This document shows, piece after piece, positions 22,219 to 28,594 of a DNA stretch of 28,594 bases. Where the stretch lies: NCBI RefSeq assembly GCF_047638075.1, contig NZ_JBLJBV010000051.1, positions 1 through 28,594 of the forward strand, read 5' to 3'. Numbering within the stretch: the stretch's first letter is position 1; every line of letters starts with the position of its first letter. The translations under genes were made by a program, and so were the position numbers. The notes under the pieces are model-generated. The model made no database searches and was not told the origin of the DNA. It saw nothing but the letters and a program-made list of their open reading frames with translations. The DNA is from UBA6197 sp047638075. Lineage in GTDB: Bacteria > Pseudomonadota > Alphaproteobacteria > Rhodobacterales > Rhodobacteraceae.

Positions 22219-23916
22219 TCACTTTATCAGGTAGGGGCGCTCTTGGCGCGGTATATTGGGCCACCGATCATGCGTTGCGGAAAAATCACCCATCAGACGG
22301 GGCTGCATGCCCTGATTTTTCAGATTCTGCAGGAATTGACCAAAACCGGTCAAATCGACCATGCGCGGCACCTCGGCCAAAGCACGGGCGGTGGCGGGGT
22401 TGATTTCGTTGAGGATGGTTTGCAGATGCTCCATCGGGTTTTCAATGAACTCGGCCAACGTCCAGATCCGCACCCGAGCCTTGACATACATTGTCCGCAG
22501 TATTGCCAAATGATCGATTTCGATCTGTTGCAAACGTGCAGCATCGCGGCGGATGGCCGAGAAATCCTGGTTCGAGCGAAATAATGGCAGCGCCCACGCC
22601 CCGGAAATGACCGAGATTTGCGCATTCGGATCGGTGGCGGTGAACCAGTTTATCGCTTGCGTATCGCGCGGGCTGAACATGAAACACTGCCGTTCGCCGC
22701 GGTTGTTCCAGATCAGGTTGGTCAAAAATGCGCGGGGGTTATAATCGCGCAGTGTCGCCACGTTTGACAGGCCGCCCGTTGCAATCGTTTCTCCATTTGA
22801 AAATTCGGCGTGCGTTGGGCCAAATAGATGACCATGCACCTGTGCGCCCGTATATTTTGTCAACCACCCATCAAAGTTTTCAAACAGGTCGGTGAATCCT
22901 TGAAACATCGAATAGGGCGTTGGGGTTTTGCCATTTTCGCGATCTTTCAGCGGAAAACGGCTTTGCATATAAAGACCCGGTCGGCCCTTTGCGCGCCTTT
23001 CGGCGGCCTTTGCGAACAGGCGGTCAATTTTTGCGGGATTCGGGGCCGCCTGCTGTTCTCTATCGGGGTGAGGCGTCAGGAACGTTGCATAAAGGCGGCC
23101 CGCCTTGGGCCAGATCTTGCGCGCAACAAAGCAATCGGACCGGCGTAAAAGCTGTAGGTGGTCATCATAGAAAATGTGGGGTTTGCCCTGGATATCGAAC
23201 TTTGACAGGGTCAGGGACCGGCTTTCGATGCTGGTCGTGTAAAGCCGCGCCAAGGTTTGGAAATAGCTTTCATCGGGGATCCAGACGCGATTGAAGTAAC
23301 GATCATACCGGGGGCGTTTGGGGTCTTGCAAGATTGCTGACAGGGTTTGGCGGGTCAGGCACCACCATTGGCTACCCAGATGCGGTATCAGCCCGTCGGG
23401 GATCTTGCGTTTCAGGCCGACCCGGCGTTGCAGTTCTGTGTAGCGGTCAAACAGCCGTCGCTGGCGTTTCCACGAAAACGGAAACCGCAGGGTGAAGCGC
23501 TCAAAGTCCTTGCCGCCAACGGTCCACTCGACATCGGCGGTGGTCACGCTTTCGATGAAATCGGTGTAGGGATGGGCGTCCAGATAGTCCGTCAGCTCTT
23601 TTAGCGGGCGCAGTGGCAGGCAAGACCCCGACGCCAGAAAGACGTGCCGGACGCTGGCGTGCATCGCCAAAATCTGTTCACTGGCGGCCTGAGTTGCGGC
23701 CACCAGCGAAAACGTGCCCCATTCGCATTTGAATCGGGGCGAAAAACTGATGTTGGGCAGATCCGCCAGCGCGCGGACCATTGCGGTGTAATCGGGGCGG
23801 TTCACCCGTTTGTCGACGTGGATCACGATCGGCGCGCCGTTGCTTGCCCAATACCTTGCCACCTGCGCTGCGCGGTCCAGCGCGGTGTGGCACATCATGA
23901 CGAAGCCCACGGTCAT
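22219..23916 (-). CDS. Core-2/I-branching glycosyltransferase (GT14-like) with large unassigned C-terminal half
   Basis: The N-terminal 270 residues match the branching beta-1,6-N-acetylglucosaminyltransferase fold: FVMMCHTALDRAAQVARYWASNGAPIVIHVDKR, VRHVFLASGSCLPLRPL, GSQWWCLTRQTL and the acidic IPDESYFQTL. It would add a branch sugar to the operon's glycan. I use the ATG at 23916, which overlaps the preceding stop as ATGA; a TTG two codons earlier is also open. The remaining 290 or so residues (from LYMQSRFPLKDRENGKTPTPYSMFQGF) carry no motif I can assign, though the frame is clearly coding and rich in Trp, Phe and Asn. The total of 565 is long for the family. Donor and acceptor are unknown. 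Confidence 0.82.
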   Translation of the reverse strand: MTVGFVMMCHTALDRAAQVARYWASNGAPIVIHVDKRVNRPDYTAMVRALADLPNISFSPRFKCEWGTFSLVAATQAASEQILAMHASVRHVFLASGSCLPLRPLKELTDYLDAHPYTDFIESVTTADVEWTVGGKDFERFTLRFPFSWKRQRRLFDRYTELQRRVGLKRKIPDGLIPHLGSQWWCLTRQTLSAILQDPKRPRYDRYFNRVWIPDESYFQTLARLYTTSIESRSLTLSKFDIQGKPHIFYDDHLQLLRRSDCFVARKIWPKAGRLYATFLTPHPDREQQAAPNPAKIDRLFAKAAERRAKGRPGLYMQSRFPLKDRENGKTPTPYSMFQGFTDLFENFDGWLTKYTGAQVHGHLFGPTHAEFSNGETIATGGLSNVATLRDYNPRAFLTNLIWNNRGERQCFMFSPRDTQAINWFTATDPNAQISVISGAWALPLFRSNQDFSAIRRDAARLQQIEIDHLAILRTMYVKARVRIWTLAEFIENPMEHLQTILNEINPATARALAEVPRMVDLTGFGQFLQNLKNQGMQPRLMGDFSATHDRWPNIPRQERPYLIK

Positions 23917-24923
23917 GCCCAATTGCCCTTTGACATCAACCCCAGAATTTCAAGCTGACGCCAGTTCATGTATTTTTCAGACCATTTGCACCAGAGGTCC
24001 GGTTCGGCCGAAAGGGCGCCGGAATAGGCTTTGTATTCGCGTGATTGCTCAAAATGTTGTTGGCGCTGCATTTCTTCGTCGACCTTGGCGGTCATGGGCG
24101 ACAGGAATTTGGCATGGAGCAGGCAACCGCTGATTTTTTCACCGCCAACTTCGTCATAGGTCATGTTCAGCGAACGCGGCAGAAGCATATGGGTTGAACT
24201 GATATAGGCGTAACTGCGATGCCATTTCACCAGCGGTATTTTGTTCAGCGCAGGGGCCTGGCTGGGCGTATCGGCAAAGAAGGTGCGGGCACGGGGGCCA
24301 CCCTGTATCCACAGGTTCTGAAACTGCTTGTTCTTTGAAATGGTGTAATTGCCGCTGTCAAACCAACAGGCGATGTCAAAGGGATTTTGACCTTCGCGGT
24401 AGGGCACCGCATTGATCGGGCCTTTGGGATACATATCCAGCAGCATCGCCGGAAAAGACGGAATGTCATAGGTGTCGAGCCAGTCGGTCAGCGCGCAGAT
24501 TGGCCGGGTATCGCAAAACGGGTAAACGAAGAATTCGTCAGGGTCCACGGTCAGCGTCCAATGCCCGTGGCCGTGACGCAGCAGCAGCCAGTTGATCCAA
24601 TCCATGCCGTAGCGCGCCCGTTTGTAACTGGCCGTGGTGGTCCAGACCGAGACATCCTTTTGCGCGGCCAGATATTCGCGGCTGCCATCGTCTGACCCGT
24701 TATCGACAATCAAAAAATGCGCGATGCCAAGGTCGCGGTAGTACCGCAGAAAATAGGGCAGGCGGATACGTTCATTGCGCAGCGTGACAAAGACCAGAAT
24801 GTCATTGGGTTTGATCTTACCGGTGCGATCGGCCAACACCTCAAGGTCGCGGCGTCGACGAAACGCGCGGGCAAGGTAGCGCTTGCGCTTCAGGCGCAGG
24901 CGGTATGTCTTCCAAATGCGCAA
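23913..24923 (-). CDS. GT2-like (GT-A fold) glycosyltransferase
   Basis: This is probably a cytosolic sugar transferase of 336 residues. The frame has no ATG or GTG near its start; the TTG at 24923, with GAAAGG 6 nt upstream, is the best choice. After a very basic N-terminus (about 1-40), it shows the GT-A opening DILVFVTLRNERIRLPYFLRYYRDLGIAHFLIVDNGSDDGS (41-81) and a metal-binding DPDEFF (127-132), as in the Glyco_tranf_2_4/GT92-like group. A conserved-looking KWHRSYAYISSTHMLLP and an H-A-K-F segment follow. The sugar is unknown. It lies 49 bp after the GT4 gene and overlaps the branching transferase by 4 bp. Confidence 0.83.
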   Translation of the reverse strand: MRIWKTYRLRLKRKRYLARAFRRRRDLEVLADRTGKIKPNDILVFVTLRNERIRLPYFLRYYRDLGIAHFLIVDNGSDDGSREYLAAQKDVSVWTTTASYKRARYGMDWINWLLLRHGHGHWTLTVDPDEFFVYPFCDTRPICALTDWLDTYDIPSFPAMLLDMYPKGPINAVPYREGQNPFDIACWFDSGNYTISKNKQFQNLWIQGGPRARTFFADTPSQAPALNKIPLVKWHRSYAYISSTHMLLPRSLNMTYDEVGGEKISGCLLHAKFLSPMTAKVDEEMQRQQHFEQSREYKAYSGALSAEPDLWCKWSEKYMNWRQLEILGLMSKGNWA

Positions 24924-24972
24924 TCCCGGCCTTTCAAAGTGGCGGCGGCCCTGAGGGTCTATCCAGTGTTTC

Positions 24973-26211
24973 TTACGTTTTGTTTAATATGCGACGGAAG
25001 TGCTCTGTCCATGTCGGAATGGTTATAGCGGCCCGATATGGTGAAAACGTGGCGTCACTGTGCCGGTTTTGCGCTAGTGCTTCCATGATTTCTGCTGTCC
25101 AGGCGGCGCGTGAAGACGGTGCTGCGTAGCGGGCGTGTTCCCCCAGCAATTCGTGCGCGACAGGTAGCGGGGCGGTTATGATCGGGGTGCCCAAGGCTGC
25201 CGCCTCAATCAGGGGAAGGCCGAATCCTTCTGCGAATGAGGGCATAAGCAGGGCTTGCGCCCCCGCCAGAAGGGCCGCGACGGCGCCATCAGACAGGCCC
25301 GGCAGTTCATGCACCACGCGGCCCATATAGGGCGCGCTGTCCAGCCGTTGGAACGTGGCGGCATTGTTCCAGCCGCGCCGCCCCAGAATAAACAGGCGCG
25401 GGGCTTTGGTCTCGGGCATTTGGCGCAGGATCTGTTCCCAGACATCCAGAAGAAGGGCGTGGTTCTTGCGCGGCTCGATCGTGCCGAGCGTCACGAAATA
25501 GGGCAAAGACAGGTCCAGCCCCGGCGGCAATGCGGCCCTGTCGGGGGGCGGCGTATCAGCGCCCAGATGCGCCACAACGTACTGGGGCAGGGGCCGCGTG
25601 CCCGCGTGACGGACAACATCGTCGGCGGTAGCTTGCGAATTGCAGATCAGCAGGTCAGCGTGGCTGAGCGCCGCTTCCAGCCGGGCGGCAAAACGGGCCG
25701 GTTCCGTGGCGCGTGAAAACTGGGGGTAGTCCAACGGGATCGTATCGTGGATCATCACTGCGATGCGCAGCCCCCGTACCGTGCGAAGCCGTGCAAGCGT
25801 TTTGGGCTGGGCAGTGGTCTGGCCGACGTTGATATAGGTGCTACCTTGCGGCAGGTGGCGGCCAATCAGCCGGGCCAATCGGGCGTGGGGTGCACGGGCC
25901 AGCGCCAGAGGGCGCAGCGCGGCCGCCATTCTCAGGCGTGGTGCGTCGCGGCGGCGCAGGCGGTCTGGCCAGCTTGGGGCCGGTAGGGTGTCTGGCGCGA
26001 CAAGGCCCTGGCGCAGCGCTGCCCCTGCCGTGCCCGGCAAAAGCAAAAAGCCATAGCTGGTGCGGCACAATAAAAATAACGGCTCGGGGGCTTTTGCCAG
26101 TGCGGTCAGATAGGCCATCTCGACCCGGTCAACCCCCGTCAGTGGCCCAAGCCCTGTGCGCGAAACCAGCCGTGTTATATCCAGAACCCGTGCCGCAGGA
26201 CTAGCGTTCAT
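24973..26211 (-). CDS. GT4-family (GT-B fold) glycosyltransferase
   Basis: This is a 412-residue glycosyltransferase group 1 enzyme, probably retaining. The C-terminal donor domain is clear: YFVTLGTIEPRKNHALLLDVW (238-258), LFILGRRGWNN, and the nucleotide-sugar E-x7-E pair Glu328 and Glu336 in FAEGFGLPLIEAAALGTPII. The N-terminal acceptor domain has VMIHDTIPLDYPQF and LLICNSQATADDV, common in mannosyl-, glucosyl- and rhamnosyltransferases of this family. It starts 11 bp inside the galE end (ATGAACGCTAG), so the two should be translated together. Donor sugar is not readable, but the operon makes UDP-glucose and UDP-galactose. Confidence 0.9.
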   Translation of the reverse strand: MNASPAARVLDITRLVSRTGLGPLTGVDRVEMAYLTALAKAPEPLFLLCRTSYGFLLLPGTAGAALRQGLVAPDTLPAPSWPDRLRRRDAPRLRMAAALRPLALARAPHARLARLIGRHLPQGSTYINVGQTTAQPKTLARLRTVRGLRIAVMIHDTIPLDYPQFSRATEPARFAARLEAALSHADLLICNSQATADDVVRHAGTRPLPQYVVAHLGADTPPPDRAALPPGLDLSLPYFVTLGTIEPRKNHALLLDVWEQILRQMPETKAPRLFILGRRGWNNAATFQRLDSAPYMGRVVHELPGLSDGAVAALLAGAQALLMPSFAEGFGLPLIEAAALGTPIITAPLPVAHELLGEHARYAAPSSRAAWTAEIMEALAQNRHSDATFSPYRAAITIPTWTEHFRRILNKT

Positions 26212-27187
26212 AATGTCCGGTCTGGTGCCAGCGCCATGCGTCAGCGATCATTGCGGCAACGTCCGCCCTTTGCGGCGCCCAGCCCAATTCCGCAAATGCC
26301 CGAACCGAACCGGAAACAAGCTGCGTCGCATCGCCAGCGCGGCGCGGACCCTCAACCAACGGCACGTTCCGGTTGGTAATGGAGCGTGCGGCATCGACAA
26401 TCTGGCGCACCGAATACCCCGTGCCCGAACCCAGACAGAATACCGACGAACCCTTGCCCGCAGCCAGCCATTTCAGCCCCAGAACATGCGCATCAGCCAG
26501 ATCTGCCACATGCACATAGTCACGGATGCAGGTGCCATCGGGGGTTGGGTAATCGGTGCCAAAGATGGTCAGCGCAGGGCGTTTGCCGTCTATCGCCTCC
26601 AGGATCAGGGGGATCAGGTGGGTTTCGGGGCGGTGATGTTCGCCTACTTCGCCTTCGGGGTCGGCGCCCGCCACGTTAAAATAGCGAAAGATGACCGACC
26701 GCAGGCCATGCGCTGCGCCAAAATCGGTCAGCATGTTCTCAATGGCGCGTTTAGAGGCACCATAGGCATTGATCGGCGCCTGCGGTGTGGCCTCGTTCAG
26801 CACAACGCCATCCTGATCGCCATAGGTCGCACAGGTTGAGGAGAATACGAAATCAAGACATTGCGCTGCCACCGCCGCCTCGATCAGATTGAGGCTGGCG
26901 CAGACATTGCCGCGCCAGTACCGGCCCGGATCGCTCATCGACTCGCCCACCTGGCTGAGCGCTGCAAAGTGCATCACCGCGACCGGCTGCCATTTGGCAA
27001 ACACCTCATCCAGCCGCGCGCGGTCCATCAGATCACCGTGCTCAAAAGGGCCAAATCTGACCGCGTCCCGCCAACCGGTGACAAGGTTATCAAAAGTGAC
27101 GGGCACATAGCCCGCTGCCTTCAGTGCCTTGCACGCGTGCGAGCCGATATAGCCTGCACCCCCGGTCACCAGTACATTTTTTGTCAT
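26201..27187 (-). CDS. galE: UDP-glucose 4-epimerase GalE
   Basis: This interconverts UDP-glucose and UDP-galactose in the cytosol. It has 328 residues. The NAD-binding GGAGYIGS (9-16), the Ser/Thr of SSTCATYG (116-123), catalytic Tyr142 and Lys146 in AYGASK, then RYFNVAGADPEGEVGE and the substrate-binding DGTCIRDYVHV are all intact, and together separate GalE from general sugar epimerases. It begins 3 bp after galU, whose product it acts on. Confidence 0.95.
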   Translation of the reverse strand: MTKNVLVTGGAGYIGSHACKALKAAGYVPVTFDNLVTGWRDAVRFGPFEHGDLMDRARLDEVFAKWQPVAVMHFAALSQVGESMSDPGRYWRGNVCASLNLIEAAVAAQCLDFVFSSTCATYGDQDGVVLNEATPQAPINAYGASKRAIENMLTDFGAAHGLRSVIFRYFNVAGADPEGEVGEHHRPETHLIPLILEAIDGKRPALTIFGTDYPTPDGTCIRDYVHVADLADAHVLGLKWLAAGKGSSVFCLGSGTGYSVRQIVDAARSITNRNVPLVEGPRRAGDATQLVSGSVRAFAELGWAPQRADVAAMIADAWRWHQTGHYER

Positions 27188-27190
27188 CGC

Positions 27191-28084
27191 TTACTCGGCC
27201 GCCTTTTGCATTGCTGCAAGGTCGCCCAGATACTGTGCAAATTCGTCCCGAAGATCGGGGCGGGCCAGACCAAACGCAACCGTTGCCTGCAAGAACCCCG
27301 CTTTTGAGCCGCAGTCAAAGCGCTGCCCCTTGAACCGGAACCCGTAGACCGGGTTTCCAGCGGTGATTTCTTCTGCGATGGCGTCGGTCAATTGGATTTC
27401 GCCACCGGCGCCGGCTTTCATCCGGTTGAGGTTGTTCATCACATTTGGCGTCAGGATATAGCGCCCGATTACCGCCAGGTTTGAAGGCGCATCTTCGGTC
27501 TTTGGTTTTTCGACCATGCCCTTGGCGCGCACAGTCGCCCCCATGTCGTCAGAAACATCAAGAATGCCGTAGGCCGAGGCCTTTTCTGGCGCGACTTCCA
27601 TCGCCGCAACCATATTGCCGCCGGTTTCGCTATAGGCTTCGATCATCTGCTGAAGGCAGGGCTTGTCGGCGGCAATCACGTCATCGGTCAGGATCACCGC
27701 GAAGGGCTCATCACCAACCAGGCGGCGCGCGCACCACACGGCGTGGCCAAGTCCCAGCGGGCGGTTTTGCCGCAGATAGGCGATGGCGCCTGAATCCATG
27801 TTGGTGGCCTTCAGGACGTCCAACAGCGCATCCTTGCCAGAGTTGCGCAGACTGGCTTCCAGCTCTGGGGCGTTGTCAAAGTAATCCTCAAGCGCGGATT
27901 TGCCGCGCGAGGTGACAAAGATGAATTCCTTGATGCCCGCAGCGCGGGCCTCGTCGATCGCGTATTGGATCAACGGGCGGTCAACCAGGGTCATGATCTC
28001 TTTCGGGATCGATTTGGTTGCGGGAAGAAAGCGGGTGCCCATGCCTGCGACCGGAAAAATTGCTTTCGTGACCTTGCGTTTCAT
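27191..28084 (-). CDS. galU: UTP-glucose-1-phosphate uridylyltransferase GalU
   Basis: This makes UDP-glucose from UTP and glucose 1-phosphate. It has 297 residues. The nucleotide-binding FPVAGMGTRFLPATKSIPKEI (10-30) is the GalU signature, followed by ILTDDVI (metal and UTP contacts), MVEKP and the sugar-binding GRYILTP and GEIQLTDAI. The ATG at 28084 has AGGTGA upstream. It is the first gene of the minus-strand polysaccharide operon, and the 134-bp gap upstream (28085-28218) should hold the promoter; a CATAAT at 28138-28143 on the minus strand is the best -10, with no good -35. TGGCA-N5-TGCCA (28142-28156) is a small inverted repeat beside it. Confidence 0.96.
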   Translation of the reverse strand: MKRKVTKAIFPVAGMGTRFLPATKSIPKEIMTLVDRPLIQYAIDEARAAGIKEFIFVTSRGKSALEDYFDNAPELEASLRNSGKDALLDVLKATNMDSGAIAYLRQNRPLGLGHAVWCARRLVGDEPFAVILTDDVIAADKPCLQQMIEAYSETGGNMVAAMEVAPEKASAYGILDVSDDMGATVRAKGMVEKPKTEDAPSNLAVIGRYILTPNVMNNLNRMKAGAGGEIQLTDAIAEEITAGNPVYGFRFKGQRFDCGSKAGFLQATVAFGLARPDLRDEFAQYLGDLAAMQKAAE

Positions 28085-28218
28085 ATATCACCTATCAATT
28101 CCGAACTATCTTTGTATCGGTCATGCTGCTTTGCCGCATTATGGCACAAATTGCCATTGCCGTTTCTGCTTATCGGCTGGGAATTGCCTTAACCAAAGGG
28201 AAATGTGGCGCAAGTTTG

Positions 28219-28594
28219 CTATAAGGGTGCGGTCGTGGGTGCGGCGGGATCGGTTTGTGCCGCGTCAACTGGGCGCAACGGGCTTATCCGATTGGTTTCT
28301 TGTGCCAGCCGGGTTTGGAAATTTGCGACAGTTGCTTTGGCGTCGCGTCGGGCACGACCCCAAAGCCCGCCGCTTTGTTCCCAATAGCCCGCCTGGTCAA
28401 AGCGGTGTTGGTGGCGGCGCAGGCTGCGGCTGAACAGGAAAACCGTCACGACAGCGCCGCGTGCCACCTCTTGCCGGGCGGTGGCGCGCAGGCGCCCGGC
28501 CTGCCAAGGGCGACCCGCCAGAACGCGGCCGGGGCGATTATCGGTTGGAAATAGCAAGAACGGTGGCGGATCAAGGCGCAGCGGCGGCAGGTGG
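28219..28594 (-). CDS. Unrecognised protein, C-terminal part only (gene enters from the right edge)
   Basis: The minus-strand frame is open from the window edge to a TAG at 28219, about 124 residues. Codons are of the same type as neighbouring genes (mostly CGC, CTG, GGC, GCC, ACC), whereas the opposing plus-strand frames here use less typical codons, so this is the likelier gene. The visible part has a Pro-rich start (LPPLRLDPPPFLLFP), then GRPWQAGRLRATARQEVARGAVVTVFLFSRSLRRHQHR and GYWEQSGGLWGRARRDAKATVANFQ, and a Pro/Ala/Thr-rich end. I do not recognise a family. An enzyme of the same polysaccharide pathway is possible from context alone. Confidence 0.5.
   Translation of the reverse strand, partial: HLPPLRLDPPPFLLFPTDNRPGRVLAGRPWQAGRLRATARQEVARGAVVTVFLFSRSLRRHQHRFDQAGYWEQSGGLWGRARRDAKATVANFQTRLAQETNRISPLRPVDAAQTDPAAPTTAPL

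Noticed and set aside
28138..28160. TGGCAC...TTGC near galU as a sigma-54 (-24/-12) promoter
   Set aside because: The GG-to-GC spacing is 8 rather than 10 nt and the orientation points away from galU.
1..28594. A phage, transposon or defence island
   Set aside because: No integrase, transposase, toxin-antitoxin, restriction or CRISPR gene was found; gene content is housekeeping and envelope functions with uniform codon style.

Overview
The window is high-GC chromosomal DNA that reads as an alphaproteobacterium of the Rhodobacteraceae / roseobacter group. This rests on recognisable family members: a ccoI-ccoS tail, an alphaproteobacterial NrnC-type nanoRNase next to kdsD-lptC-lptA-lptB, the divergent hemE/hemC pair, and roseobacter-style NodH-like and branching-transferase genes. 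No tRNA, rRNA, CRISPR array, insertion sequence, phage gene or integrase was seen. Coding density is high and most gaps are under 250 bp.

Layout. Bases 1-2187 hold the end of the copper ATPase gene ccoI and the small ccoS, both for cbb3 oxidase assembly. From 2267 to 4846 on the minus strand are a SPOR-tailed D-Ala-D-Ala carboxypeptidase and a HAD hydrolase. Divergent from these, clpS, an rsmC-like rRNA methyltransferase and an SDR-fold protein run on the plus strand to 7234. A small lipoprotein (minus) and hemF (plus) diverge from 7716-7829. A DEAD-box helicase with a long repetitive basic tail ends at a strong bidirectional terminator (11079-11104). hemE (minus) and hemC (plus) then diverge from a 97-bp gap.

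Bases 13425-15756 (minus) encode a two-gene electron-transfer module: a membrane-anchored octaheme cytochrome c of the tetrathionate-reductase family, overlapped by its likely di-heme cytochrome b partner. An 18-bp palindrome lies just upstream. Bases 16059-20799 (plus) are an envelope/stress block, nrnC-kdsD-lptC-lptA-lptB, then a structured leader, hpf and ptsN. This is the enterobacterial lpt-rpoN-hpf-ptsN order without rpoN or kdsC.

Bases 28084-20806 (minus) are a tightly packed polysaccharide operon: galU, galE, a GT4 transferase, a GT2-like transferase, a Core-2/I-branching (GT14-like) transferase with a large unassigned C-terminal half, and a 469-residue protein that appears to join two sulfotransferase domains. 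Together they would supply UDP-glucose and UDP-galactose, build and branch a glycan and sulfate it, which suggests a sulfated surface polysaccharide. An unrecognised partial gene enters at the right edge.

The most unusual structural signal is a short intergenic element, seen four times, always just 3' of a stop codon and always in the same polarity to that upstream gene (dacA, the lipoprotein gene, hemF, hemC). The other points worth following are the octaheme/cytochrome b module with its palindrome, the tandem sulfotransferase, an SDR that has lost its catalytic lysine, and the palindrome-rich hpf leader.
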